Shown here one piece after another: positions 10,995 to 22,300 of a DNA stretch of 64,000 bases. A model generated the notes under the pieces. The model saw only the letters and a program-made list of their open reading frames with translations. It was not told where the DNA came from and made no database searches. Each line of letters begins with the position of its first letter. The first letter of the stretch is position 1. The stretch is from Steinernema hermaphroditum (taxonomy: Eukaryota > Nematoda > Chromadorea > Rhabditida > Steinernematidae): assembly GCA_030435675.1 (NCBI GenBank), contig CM059621.1, positions 7,564,001-7,628,000 of the forward strand, in the 5' to 3' direction. The position numbers were made by a program, and so were the translations under genes.

Positions 10995-11418
10995 AGCCCT
11001 TCGAAAGTAGATGAATCTGAAGGATCGGAGAGATTAAACGAAGTCAAGGAACACTTATTCACAACTAAAATTTCCCGGTTCCACTGATACTTATCTAACG
11101 CGGGTACCCGAGCAAAAATATTGAGCGTGAGCTCGAATAGTGAGCGCTCTTCAGGAGCGCTCACTATTCAAGGTCTGCGTGAAGTCTCATCTTTCTTGTG
11201 ATGACCGTAATCAACGTCATCGTGGCGATCTTTTTCGCGATTTTCGAGTCGGTAGAAGTCGAAAAGTGGGCGAAAGTCACAAAATCGGCTCCAAAAAAGG
11301 CCAATGTGTGCAGTGATAGCGTAGATAGAAATAGTCGAATTAGATAAAACCACTTGCTCTGACCTCCTTCTTGTACATCGTTGTTCATATACCATGGCAT
11401 GGAATTATTTATCACTAT
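10995..11418. other. Spacer between convergent genes
   Basis: Sits between the 3' ends of the Srt-like gene and the unknown minus-strand gene. It holds a perfect hairpin (11135-11169). A minus-strand frame at 11164-11415 starts inside the hairpin and has no support. Confidence 0.5.
11135..11169. repeat. Perfect 15-bp hairpin, 5-nt loop
   Basis: The arm at 11135-11149 (GAATAGTGAGCGCTC) is the exact reverse complement of the arm at 11155-11169, with loop TTCAG between. It is not part of either flanking coding region. It could be a transposon scar, a transcript-end structure or a small-RNA source; the sequence does not decide. Confidence 0.85.
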
Positions 11419-12114
11419 CTACTCGACGAAGCGCGCCTCTTTTCCATTCACGATGATTGCGGTCGGTTCGCCATCGGTGCAGTGCAGAACTACGTTGATC
11501 GTCTTCCTCTGATTGTCCTTGTCGATGATCGTGAAGAAACAGCCGACCTGGGACGTTTCACCCTGCAAAGACAAATAGTGACATGGAATTTCCAAAAAAG
11601 TAAACAAACCTGCGCGGTTCCGCGGTTTACCGAAGTAGTCGTGAAGTTGGAGGTCGCGTGGGAACTGATTGGCGAAACGACGGAAGTCGGAATGCGCGAG
11701 GTGTCGAAGGATTCGGTGGCCGAAGAGCTCTGCAGCTTTGAGATCGATCTGCAAAATCAGGACAGTCAATACTGGCGGACAGTGTCGTACCCTTTCTGAA
11801 CTGCATCGGAGGTCGTGTTTAAAATACTGTCGCCGGAGCGAATCAGCGAAACCTGTGTGTCCACGTGTGGTGTTTCTTCTCCAGGACTCTCCAGGACCTT
11901 CTTCTGATGGAGTAGAGGCGCTTCTGCTTCCAGCTCCTTCAGAGTCTCTTCAAACTGTCCTATGATATCCGCCATCAGGTCCAGTCCTCTGATCGGTTTG
12001 CGAACGCGCCGACTGCAACGGTCCTGTTTCCAGAGGAGATTAACAGAGATTCAGTGGAGAACTCACCTTGTTGACGTCGACGGCCGACGAATCGTTTTCC
12101 GAGAGGGAAGACAT
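11419..12114 (-). CDS. Unknown 180-residue Ser/Thr-rich protein
   Basis: Exons 12114-12067, 12023-11791, 11748-11631 and 11562-11419 give 180 residues with consistent phases. Residues 1-30 are polar and basic. Residues 31-60 form a likely amphipathic helix (MADIIGQFEETLKELEAEAP). The middle (about 95-135) is Ser/Thr-rich and low in hydrophobics. The last about 45 residues, from GETSQVGCFFTIIDKDNQRK on, look like a small beta-rich fold. There is no signal peptide and no membrane span. An alternative upstream ATG at 12196 is in another frame and would not join the later exons. I do not recognise a family. The foldback element begins 187 nt upstream of the start and may affect the promoter. Confidence 0.6.
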
Positions 12115-12300
12115 CGCACCGATCGACCGGTCAGCGCGAAGTTGCCTTCAAAGTGGCCGTTGTGGGGCCTGTAGTCTCCTCCAATCGGCTCCTGCATTGT
12201 CGTGCAAAGACTAGACAGTAGTGGTGGTCGAACTGACCTCATGAGCCATGCATGAGCTGAGCTCGGAGCAAACAGACTTATACGTATAAACTCTGGGTGC

Positions 12301-13000
12301 GTAACGATTTGACGCGAACGATTTGCCGCAGTAACGATTTGACGCGAACGATTTGACGCGAACGATTCGCGCCGCGAACGATTTGCCGCGAACGATTTGA
12401 CGCGAACGATTCGCCGCGAACGATTTGCCGCGAACGATTTGCCGCGAACGATTTGACGCGGGGACAAATCTACTTGCCGCGCCAGGCAATTCGTTCCGGG
12501 ACCATTCTGTCGCCTTAGTTTCACCAATTTTCGACCTTTTTTTCGCTTTTTTCTTCGATTATCAAGCTGTTTGCTCCGTGTACGGCAGTACTAAGATATC
12601 AGCGAAGCTGTTAAGACAACAGGCTCGCCCTTCGGGCTCGCTTTAAATCAATAGGCATAGTCCTAAGCCGGAGCCTAAGCCGGAGCCTAAGCCAAGCCGG
12701 GGTTTGCCTAAGCCAAGCCGGGGTTTGCCTAAGCCAAGCCGGGGTTTGCCTAAGCCAAGCCAAAATTGAATACAGGGCTCGCTTCGCTTGCTCGCAGCCT
12801 AAGTTTGTAGGCTGTTATCTTGTTAGTTATACTGGAAATCCGACAGAAACAGCTTGATAATCGAAGAAAAAAGCGAAAAAGAGGTCGAAAATTGGTGAAA
12901 CTAAGGCGACAGAATGGTCCCGGAACGAATTGCCTGGCGCGGCAAGTAGATTTGTCCCCGCGTCAAATCGTTCGCGGCAAATCGTTCGCGTCAAATCGTT
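12301..13000. mobile_element. Foldback transposon with minisatellite arms
   Basis: Left arm 12301-12572 and right arm 12847-13000 are inverted copies. The non-repetitive part of the arms (about 135 bp, from the GGGGACAAATC block to AGCTTGAT) differs at about one position by eye. Outside this, both arms carry tandem units of CGAACGATTTGCCGCG or CGAACGATTTGACGCG; the left arm has many more units than the right. The 274-bp centre holds further tandem repeats. No transposase is encoded, so this is a non-autonomous foldback-type element. Near-identical arms mean it is recent or that the arms are being homogenised. It lies between two genes, 80 bases past the stop of the coiled-coil gene. Confidence 0.8.
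12660..12765 (+). repeat. Tandem repeats inside foldback element
   Basis: Two copies of a 12-bp CCTAAGCCGGAG unit followed by about three copies of a 21-bp unit containing AAGCCAAGCCGGGGTTTGCC. It is flanked by GCCCTTCGGGC, a short palindrome. A related fragment with the same TAAGCCGGAGCCTAA core lies at 28058-28145. Confidence 0.85.
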
Positions 13001-13079
13001 CTGCTCCCTAAACTCTAGGGACAAGTATGTGAACCCGCGCAGTGTTCAACCCACAAAGCAAAGACATAATACACAATAT

Positions 13080-15060
13080 TTACCAAGAAAGCTGGAAAGA
13101 ATTATTTACACTTAAAGACTGGATTTTTCCGTCGGTGAGCGACTGCTGCATCCAGATGTCTTCGTCTTCTATATCCAAATGGTATTTCTGAAAGACGCTT
13201 CCCTCGACCTCCGTGGTGTTCCATGACAAAGCGCTGCGTTCTTTCATCGTTTGTTCCAGATTAAACGATTTCTGAATTCAAACATATAGAAAGAGTTGCA
13301 CAGTTAAAGGAGTACCTCGCGCGATACAACTGATTTTTCTTCTTTCACACCAGCGAGCTCGTGTTCCAATTGGCGCAGTCTCCGTAAAATCTTCGACATT
13401 TCATCTTCCAAACTTTGGTTTTGGGCCCGCAGCTTGGCATCGCGCTCTGCTGCCTCGTCCACCTTCGGAAGAACCTTTGCCTCTAGCGCATCGATGCGCT
13501 GCATGTATTTTGATCCCTCTTCTTTCATCAGAGCCAATCCCAGGTTCTCTTGTTCCATGAGGCGACTGCTCTCTTCAGTGTCGAAAATCAGATTCTGCAG
13601 CTTGTTTCGGCACTCCTCGTGCTCTTTCTGTTCATTTGCCAGCTGGATCCTGGTGCTTTTAATTGCGATATCGCGCTCCTTCAATGTTTGCTCCAAACGC
13701 ACTGATTTCTAAACAACGGCGATACATAAATATTGGCCAAGTTGACATACCTCACGGGCCACAGCGGCTTCCTCCTTTGCATCAGAGAGCTCTCGCTCCA
13801 GCTGACCAACTTTCCACGAAATCTTCATCAGCTGATCTTCAAGATCCTGATTGGTGGCTATCAACTTCATGTTGCTTTCTTCCGTTTTGTCTAACTCGCC
13901 CCTCAGTTCGCTGTTCTTCATCAGGAGTTGGCGGTATTCCTTGACCTTGTCATCGCTCTCTTCCTTTCGTTCCCTCAGGAAAGTCAGCTTCAGTTCTGTT
14001 GCCTCCAGCTTGTCTTGCATCACATTCTTCTCGCTCTCCTTTTCGCGGAGACTGTTCAGGAGCTTCTCGTTGTGGTTCAAGAGCTGCTCGTATTCCCGCT
14101 TGAACTCAGTTTTGGTGTGGCGAGCGTGATCCAATTCGTGCCTTATCTCGTTCATCTCGGACTTGAGTCTCTTGATCTCGTTTTGCTGCTCCTCGATCCG
14201 CCTTCTCTGTCGGTGTTCACGGAGGTTTGGAGAGTCGCGCAGAACTGAGACGTCACTGTTCCCGGTGTAAGCGGCACACAAACGACCAGTAATGGATTTT
14301 GTGGGATCCCGCAAAGGCGTGCGAAAATTCAAAGGAGTGCAAGGTGTTGGTGGATGAATTCCAGCGAAGATACTTTCGCTTTCAGGTGGCTGTTTCCTGA
14401 TTATAGCGGTCCAGTTACTGCTGCTGAGCCACTGGGAACTATCGTCTAGATAGTCCATCTGAATTCAAGCAATGAAGAGACCAGTAAGTTGAACACGAAA
14501 GTACCAATTCCGCAAGTTCCATTCTGCTTCTCTCGGTCAACTTGGGCAGGATCACATCGAACGCTGCAGTCTGTAGGTCATTGTTCATTCGAATTTCGTA
14601 CAGAATTATCGCCAAGAACTGAAATGTTCGCAGTATGTACTGCAAATGCACCTCTGTGACCATTTACCTTGGCGATCTCGTCACTCTGTCCATAACCCGC
14701 TGCTGTGGCCTTCAATTCAGTGTAGTACTTGTTCGGTGAAACACTCTCTAGTCTCATTAAGTGGTCGAGCAAGTTTTCGAAAAACTCGCGCCGGTTCAGG
14801 ATCTTTTCCGAGGGTTCCTTCGGCAAAGCTTTTTCCTTCCTGAAATAGAGTGACCATAGCGGAAGGCGAATCAACGGCAAGCATACATGAAGGTGAAGAC
14901 CGTGGACAAGTGCTGACCGCTGACGAACTCGCCGAGTTCCCTCACATGAGGCAGTCCAACGAGGTCGCCGAACAAGTTGAGCTAGATTAGAACTGAGCAT
15001 CCGCAGATAAATGGAGATTCTTACCCACTCTGTAAGAGCCAAAGCTTTGTTGACATCCAT
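13080..15060 (-). CDS. Hook-domain-like coiled-coil protein
   Basis: Seven exons (15060-15025, 14981-14887, 14839-14668, 14618-14505, 14458-13751, 13708-13316, 13271-13080) give 569 residues. Residues 1-140 are globular and helical, with a TEWLNLFGDLVGLPHVREL opening and a later EIAKFLAIILYEIR helix; this order fits the Hook/NuMA N-terminal domain that binds dynein light intermediate chain. Residues about 185-500 are long heptad coiled coil rich in Glu, Lys and Leu. Exons 6 and 7 start with related sequence (KSVRLEQTLKER and KSFNLEQTMKER), so part of the coil was duplicated. Likely role: a dimeric dynein adaptor or spindle/centrosome protein (Hook, ZYG-12 or LIN-5/NuMA type). I cannot choose between these. 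No membrane span is seen at the C terminus, which argues against a ZYG-12-type KASH tail in this isoform. Confidence 0.72.
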
Positions 15061-15740
15061 GCTTTGTAAGAACGTGTGCTTCGACCGTTTACAGGGTAAA
15101 CCTGAAAGTAATAAGGACACTTTTTATTTTGTTGACCGCGAGCAGAACATATAGATGTGGTGGCGGCTGCCCCCCATTCACGTTTCTCCACTGGGGAGAT
15201 CTCGTAAGTCGCCAGATACAAATAAATTGGGATTTGGGACGCACAATAAAAATGGGAGTTCGAAAAATTTGAAAAGCTTCCAGAATTTCTATTCGAAGTT
15301 GACGTGAAGTTGTAGTCAACGTGAACTTTCTGAACTACATCGTCTCTTTTCCCTGATTCTCGGTTCATCGGGTTTATTCTGGGCCCCAAGCCAGTTCATC
15401 TCATGTTTGTACTATGAAAACGGCGGTGAAACATGACCTGAAACGAAAAAGCAAAACGTGCATCACCGTAGCAGTTGTAGTGGCGGTTGTCCGATACGCA
15501 AGTACATGCATTCCGCAGTAAATCAACAGGGCTCGCCAAACCAACGAACACAGAGACCGAGGCCAAAAAAACCCAACGTTGAAATGAATTGGCGTACGAA
15601 AAGCCCTTGAAGGTATACCGTATCTGCGTCCCGAACAGCCCCCTAAGGGTTTTCGTTTTTGGACCGATCTACATCGGCAAGCGAGATCAAACCGCGTGAA
15701 ATCGAACAAGATCAACACAGAAGCAAATTAGCAAAAAACT
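15061..15740. other. Intergenic, no gene seen
   Basis: Spacer upstream of the coiled-coil gene and downstream of the sperm protein gene. It holds only short frames; the presumed promoter of the coiled-coil gene is in the first few hundred bases. Confidence 0.45.
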
Positions 15741-15746
15741 TTTATT
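15741..15746 (-). terminator. Polyadenylation signal of MSP gene
   Basis: AATAAA on the minus strand, 31 nt past the major sperm protein stop codon. Confidence 0.7.
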
Positions 15747-15776
15747 ACAATCCAGCACAGAAGCACGGATCACAGC

Positions 15777-16160
15777 TTAGGGGTTGTACTCGATGGGGAG
15801 GTTCTTGCGGCGGACCATTCCGTCTCCCTGGAACCACTCGCGGCGGAACTGCTTGGCGGCACCGTCAGGGGTGTTGGTCCACTCGATGGTGATGCGGTCG
15901 TTGTTGGTGTCCTCCTGTCCGTAGGCGAACGAGTCGCACGAGACGGCCATCAGCACGTTCTCCTTGGGGTCCAGGACTCCACAGGGAGGGTCGACTCCGA
16001 GGCGCTTCATGTTGGTGGTCTTGATGGCCCATCCGATGCGACGTCCTCCAGCGTTGGTGATCTTGATGTGGTAGGTGTGCTTGTCGTCGTACGGGGCGTT
16101 GAAGACGATCTTCGAGCCGGGCTGGGTGTTGATATCTCCAGGGGGAACGGATTGAGCCAT
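15777..16160 (-). CDS. msp: Major sperm protein (MSP)
   Basis: One uninterrupted exon encodes 127 residues, the usual MSP length. It opens [20 protein letters not shown] and includes the family blocks [22 protein letters not shown] and [11 protein letters not shown]. The protein folds as an immunoglobulin-like beta sandwich. Dimers polymerise into the filaments that drive crawling of nematode amoeboid sperm, and secreted MSP signals oocyte maturation. The gene has no intron, which is normal for MSP genes, in contrast to every other gene here. A TATA box lies 39-45 nt upstream of the ATG and AATAAA 31 nt past the stop, so the transcript is very compact. Expression in spermatocytes is expected from the family. 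This gene is the firmest evidence that the DNA is from a nematode. Confidence 0.98.
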   Translation of the reverse strand: MAQSVPPGDINTQPGSKIVFNAPYDDKHTYHIKITNAGGRRIGWAIKTTNMKRLGVDPPCGVLDPKENVLMAVSCDSFAYGQEDTNNDRITIEWTNTPDGAAKQFRREWFQGDGMVRRKNLPIEYNP

Positions 16161-16198
16161 TGCTGCTGCTGCCTGACGAATCCCCCGGAGCGATCTCT

Positions 16199-16205
16199 TT
16201 TATAC
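16199..16205 (-). promoter_or_regulatory. TATA box of MSP gene
   Basis: TATAAAA on the minus strand, 39 nt upstream of the MSP start codon, flanked by G/C-rich sequence. The spacing implies a very short 5' leader. Confidence 0.7.
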
Positions 16206-17685
16206 CCTTCTAGCTGTTCGCGTCTCATCCGCCAGACAGAGATGTCTCGCTGTCCTGTCTGCCACGTGCAGAACGACGGCGTCGTCCAGCGTCCGGTAGA
16301 CTGCGATCATTTGCACGTGAGTGGGTCGGTCGATTTGGCTCCCGACAGTATCCAACTTATTGAATAATATTACTGCTAGTGGACAATCGTGTTGACAGCA
16401 GCGAAGGAACCCTGTTAGGCACACTTATCAAATGGTTTTTATACATTTTCCTGCAATAAGATTGCAGAGCAAATCATATTTTTAGGTCTCCTCTTCGTCC
16501 TGTTCCAATCCGAACAAGGAATACAACACCCTTGGAATTGTGGCCTTTGGTTTTCTAACCAAAACACAGCATTCGCGGGAATATCATTTTTCTCCAAGCG
16601 GAGACATCCAACGCGAGTCGTCATTGCTCATCATCGGAAGTCATCCTAATTATGGCGACGTCTCGAAAATATAGACGTTAGCGTCGCAGATACGTCGCAT
16701 GATTCAGCACAATGACGGCAGATGATCTCTTCCGATCGGGTTTTATCTGGGATTAAATGTATTTTAGTAGGCTCTGGTCTCGTGTATAAAAGAAGGTCGA
16801 ATGGAGCAACTCCGATGGATCGACCACGGCGCGTGTGTGGAAGGAAACTTAATTACTATTAACCCCTAATTTTATTTCATCTCATTTCCGCTTTGGTTGA
16901 GGACACGTGCCGTAGATAGGGTTAGCTTCTAGTTGCAAAATGCTATGAAACAAACAAGATATCTTTGGATCACATCCACTGACGCACCGTTTCCGACGTT
17001 CCCTTCATTAGGCGTCAGCTTTCCGAAATCGGTTCCATTTACAATGTTTTCGCCCGTTTATTTCTGGAGGCGCGTGGGATCCACACGTTGTTTTCGACGT
17101 CTCCATTTCGCCTTCTTTCGGATCACGTCATCTGATGCCGGTTTCTTCTGCAATCGAAAAGAACTCTGCAAGGCTTCAGTGCAGACTCAAACAGCGGTCC
17201 AAAGCACGATTTTGTGAGAAAGTGCGAATCCATTACTCCCTTTCTCAGCGCTTATTTATTCAACTGCGGAGGCTGAACTCATAAGAAGCGATAATTTATT
17301 GGTTTCGATGAATTATTTTTATTTCAGTACTCGGCTGATAGGCTCCGAGCTCTAGAATATGTCCGATCTTTAGATACTCAGCCTGCAGTTCCATTTCTAG
17401 GTGCTGCCTGGATACCGAGGACACATGGTTGCCGAGGGCAGGTGACACCATGTTTGTGTTTTGGCGACTGGTGCCAGGCACCATGTTTTTAAAACAATCA
17501 TGCCCCTTTTCCTCTTTGGTCCATTTCTCTCTCTTTCGAATAGAATGGATCATGGTTTGAGAATCGTAGGGAAACAACTTCCTCCAATCAGGCTCGAATC
17601 TTTGTCTACGGTACTTTCTTTGTATTTGTTCTCATTCGGGATTATTAATGGTGATTACGAAAAGCGCACTTACTAAGTTTTTCAG

Positions 17686-17750
17686 GAGGTACAGGCCTTT
17701 TGTTTCTCTACAGAGGCTATGAAAGGAGCCAGATCTGTACCCTATGAGTG
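17686..17750 (+). repeat. Direct repeat unit 1, hairpin-forming
   Basis: About 65 bp, repeated at 17896-17959 with roughly 88% identity by eye. Each unit has outer arms GGTACAG / CTGTACC and inner arms GGCT / AGCC around ATGAAAGG, so each can fold into a two-tier hairpin of about 54 nt. Confidence 0.7.
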
Positions 17751-17895
17751 TCCGTCTTCAAACAGGCTGGATTCTTTTGTCCTAGGTTTTTTTGTCCTCA
17801 ACCGTTCCTCGAAGGACCATACCCACCATCTCAATACCCTTTTGGACGCCTGTCCATTTAACATTGTACAACGAACTAAAAAATGTTATTTCTAT

Positions 17896-17959
17896 GAGGT
17901 ACAGACCCTGTTTTCTCTAAAGAGGCTATGAAAGGAGCCAGATCTGTACCCTGTGAGTG
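17896..17959 (+). repeat. Direct repeat unit 2, hairpin-forming
   Basis: Second copy, 210 bp downstream of unit 1. The outer arms are extended by one pair here (GGTACAGA / TCTGTACC), while the loop side differs; the paired bases are kept. Confidence 0.7.
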
Positions 17960-19306
17960 CCGTATATTTTCTGCTAGAATACTCCACAGAAATCAGCACC
18001 ACAAAGTCACCTGCAAACGACGTTTTCCTAATAATAGAATTTGTGTCAAGCAGACCCAAATATGGCCGTTACCAGAAACGTTTCCCATAAACAACCTATG
18101 ATTAGCACACACCGTCTAGTATTCCAGGAAAAACGAGCGGTGGAGTGATTTCACCGGCACCTGCCCACTACCCAAACCCACAACAGATGCAAAAACATGA
18201 CTCACAAACTCGAAATAGCCGAGTTATAAACAAAATGACGTTTTCGCACAGCTATGGACGTCGTTGGACACATTTTGCAGCTTTATATCGCGGCTTTACT
18301 TCGGCCCGTGAAAGTAAGAAAGCTCATTTTGTCCCCTTTGGGTTCACAGCATCTGCCCGCAAAACAAGGATGCATCATCTTCTTTATGTCCTTTTTGCAA
18401 ATACCCATTGAGATCCACATAAATGTTTCTCAATTACGCCATCGGAGGACGGCGGCATATGTCTTTGGGGTCTTCGGCAGTGGGCCAATGAGATGCAAAA
18501 GAGGAGCTCGGTATCTCGTTTCAGGAGCTCGCCATTCCTTCATTTGTTTGGTCCCAGTTTTGGCCATGTCCTTGTTAAAGGCCCGCGTGAACCTACAAGT
18601 GCTTTTGATGCTTTTTTCGGGGAATAAACACAAATAGTACGACATTACCGATAGAATATATGAAGAGCAGATCACTGAGGGTTTTGTGGATGAGGTCTTG
18701 ATGTTCGTATTTTATGCATAATTCCAGTCTTGAACTTTTAAAGGCATAAAACAGGACCTGTGTTTCCATTAGCCTGTCAGCTGGTCGTCCTTTTGTCTCT
18801 TAACCGTTCCAGAACTTTCGTGTTTTGAGAGAGAACACTTCTAATTGCTTCGAGCAGGTGAATTCGTGTTTTTGTCTTGGAGACTCCATCGTCGTGTTTT
18901 CGCCACTACCTCCAGATCTTTCGCCAATGCTCACCACCTTTTTGCTCTTGGCGAAGCGTCAATTAATCGACTGCAGCTATCACTTTCTGTAATTTGATGC
19001 GCATTAAGCGTGGATATTTCCAATTAATTAGTCGATCTCTTCAAAGACCGACTTATATGATATGATGTTTGCTCTAAAACTGTTGATAAAAGAGCCCTCT
19101 GAATGGATTTTCCCCAAAAATAGCGCGCAAGACGAGGGTCAAAACCTTCACACTTTTATTCTTTAGCGTTTTCTATCTGTGACTAGCCATGTGATCAGCC
19201 GAACGAGTGAAAGACATTTCTGTGACTTAGGCAATTATACAACTGTACATGTGTCCACGGGGTGTTCTAGGGTACCACAAGTCCCAGGGTTTGGCGACCC
19301 TCCATC

Positions 19307-22300
19307 TCACTCGTGTAATTCTGAAAGAGAAACATTGCACTCCTCTAGGACAGCATCTCCCACCTGAATGCTGAGCTTCTTGTCCCCGTTCTTCTCCCAC
19401 ACGAATATCCTCTCCCCGTCGTTCTCGTCGTTGAATCGCTTACTGTAGTACCACACGCCCAGCTTTCCGATCACCCTTTGGTCGTCCTTCAGGGTCTTGA
19501 AGTAGTCGCTCAGCTGTATCCTGGACGACTTCCACTCGATCTGAACTTCCGGCTGTGGAACGTTTCCGCCAAAGGCCACTTACGATGAGTTCCTTCGATC
19601 TCCTGCAGGAGAAATGGTCGAGGAAATGTGAAATTCCGATGACCGTGGCGTGTTTGCACTCGTTGATGGAGAGCTTCTGGAGATTGGGACAGACCTAAAA
19701 GTGCAGAAGATGGACGGGGACGGGGAAGGGAACGGAAGCACCTTCGATATCCTCTCGAGACAGTGGTCGCTCAGGGCGGAGCACTCGACCGCTTTGATCT
19801 CGATCAGATTGGGGAAGACGTTGTTCACCAACGTGTCCATGAGCTCCTTCTCTCCGATTAGACTGATTTCCAGTCGGGATAGTGCGGTGGCGAACGAAAG
19901 AGGCGCCATGGCGAGGGTTCCGTTCCTTTCGATCCTAAATTGGATACATGTTTAATAGGTAGCCTTTAAGTGTTCTGAGTCCACCCTTTTAAGTAGACGT
20001 CTCTCAGCTACCCACAGAGTGACTAATTAAAATAGCGCCCTGACGTTTTTGTCTCTATTATGGGGTTGTATTTCGCAATTTATTGTCTAGACGAGAAAAT
20101 ATTTTTGAATGACTTTACGTTAGCATGAAGTGAAATGTCGCCACGTGAATGGAAATATAGCAGTCGTTCAATTTCTTATTTACATCCAGCCCTAGTGCAT
20201 CCATCCCCATTCCTCAAAACCGTTTACGCGCCCTTCCTTCTCTGAGCAAGGTTTAGTTGCTAAGACCGAAAGGAAAGAAGCTCGTTACCATGTTCAATGT
20301 TGGATTCTTTGCTAGATATTTCTAAGCCTTGAGGGTGATCCTCTAGGGAAAAGTATATTTTATAGCCTAATGCCAGTATAAAGTGATGCTGTAAATGTCG
20401 CTACACTTGTATGGAAACAGTAAAATCGCGTGGAAAATGTCAAATTCCGTATAAAAATATAAAATTTGCAGAAAAAGGTCAGTTCATGTCCCACCCATCA
20501 ACGGCTTTCTGCTACAACATCCCATTCGTAGTATGTGCGCAGTAGGGCCACAACATTCGAGAAAAAGCGTCCCTTTTTGCACACATTCTTAAGACCCTTG
20601 TCCGTGAACGTGTACGAGCTTCTTATGCTTTTATCGTTTCAGCGGAGGCGGGCTATATTTCAGATGCTTCACTTAGGATAGCGCAATTGAGATGTCCTTC
20701 TAAGATCGGAAGTGCGTTGAGCAGACCGATGGGGAAAGTTCAGATGTGCGTTGTTTGCTCTCCATTGCCATCACCGTACTTAATCCCGGTCGTTTTGCAG
20801 ACGACAATTCCATAAATCATGACGCCAAAATGTAGGTTGGGGTATTTGAAAAAAGTTCTTGTAATTCAATTGGACTTTTGCAAGAGAATCACATTCTACG
20901 TTCCTGAATAGTGCCTTCCAGGGGGTGTCGAGCTGTTCTTTGAATGTAATTTTTGCAATAAATACCATTCTTTCAACGGCTTTCCGTTTCTTGCTTTTCA
21001 AAGTGAAACCTTGAGGTCCTTGAAGGATCCTTTCCTAAGAATTGTATTCGAATCTTTGTAGTCCCCCCGCTTTGTGTCTTTCCTCACATGGCCAAGATCT
21101 TGTGCACTTACGCCTTCTTTGTCCGACATTGTAACCCAGTCCCATGACCACTACGTTCTCCCGTGCTCCTTTGATCATTTCCATTCAAAAGCACGTGACA
21201 TCCCCCGCGTACATGTCATCCAAAAAGCTTACTGTTGTCGTTTCTGGAAGAGCGTGAGATCCAACTTGGCGTCGCACGCACCCAGGCGTTGGGTCAGCGC
21301 GTAGATGTCGCCAACAGGCAGATCGGAGTCGTTTGACTGGACGCCGATCCCGAGCGTTTTCAGAGTCTCCCTGAATTCCGTTTTGAGAGAAACGTTTCTT
21401 GTTTAGGCAGTACCTGCAGAAGGGAAGCACTCGATGGAAGATCGACGTCAGCGGTCCGTAGCACTGTTCCAGGCGGAATTCCTTCAGCCGAGGCCACTTG
21501 AGGCTTTGGAGGTGGGGGACCTCGAAGTGACAGTACTTGAACACCTAAAGTGAGGGGTGATTGTGATAAAAATAGCTGAGAGATAGAATTAGCGGGACCC
21601 TGAATTATTCACGTTCTTGTGGACGCGCCAAATGGAGAATCAGAAGGAAAGCCGCCGATGTTAGGTCCATGAGGACACTTTCTAGGTGTTTTATCAGCGT
21701 CTTCTTTTTGCTGTACTGTTATAAGCAATTCCAACGGAAAAGGGAAATGAAAGAGTCCCTAATTAGGATTAGTTAGATAAGCTAATCGTCACCTTTTGTT
21801 TCCCGAAACATAACATCATCCATGCTTATTTACACAAAGTCTTGTTTGTTTTGCCTCAGTTTTGTAAACATATTTTGGACCCCAATTTCCTGGAGTCTTT
21901 CCGATTGTGTTTGGATTTCCCGGTAGCGCAACACCCACGGAATCTGTGCATGACCTCACTGGTCCCATTCGCTCTCTGGTAGCCGGCGCTCAATCTCAAT
22001 TTGAGCCCACTTCATCGCATTAGATTGAAACCTTTCATTAATGGTTCGGCCCACGAATCGCCCTCCGCAATTCGTCATAATTCGATCAGGACGACGTGTA
22101 ATTATCCTCGAAAGGACCAAAGATCCAAGTCTGCGCTTTGGAATCGGAAATCACAATTTCTTCCTTGTTTTGGCCAATAGGAAGTGCAGCGTGAATCAGA
22201 AAGGAAGGTGGGAATTACAACTATTTTGGGAGAAAAAAAATACTCGAGATGTATGGAATCTGATGTGTCATTAAAGTGTTAATTAGCTTGCACATGTCCA

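Larger units (their letters stand above)
16161..19306. other. Intergenic 3.1 kb with a hairpin pair
   Basis: A divergent plus-strand ATG at 16242 opens MSRCPVCHVQNDG and runs to a GTGAGT donor after CDHLH. It could be a first exon with a zinc-finger-like start, but I could not find a following exon. The rest is A/T-rich. A 65-bp direct repeat that can form hairpins is present at 17686 and 17896. No gene is supported between 16.4 and 19.3 kb. Confidence 0.45.

Noticed and set aside
11164..11415. A minus-strand membrane protein between the convergent genes
   Set aside because: It begins inside the hairpin, has no start context, and overlaps the 3' ends of flanking genes.
16242..16316. First exon of a RING-finger gene (MSRCPVCHVQN)
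   Set aside because: The Cys/His spacing stops after CDHLH and no continuing exon with the remaining ligands was found.
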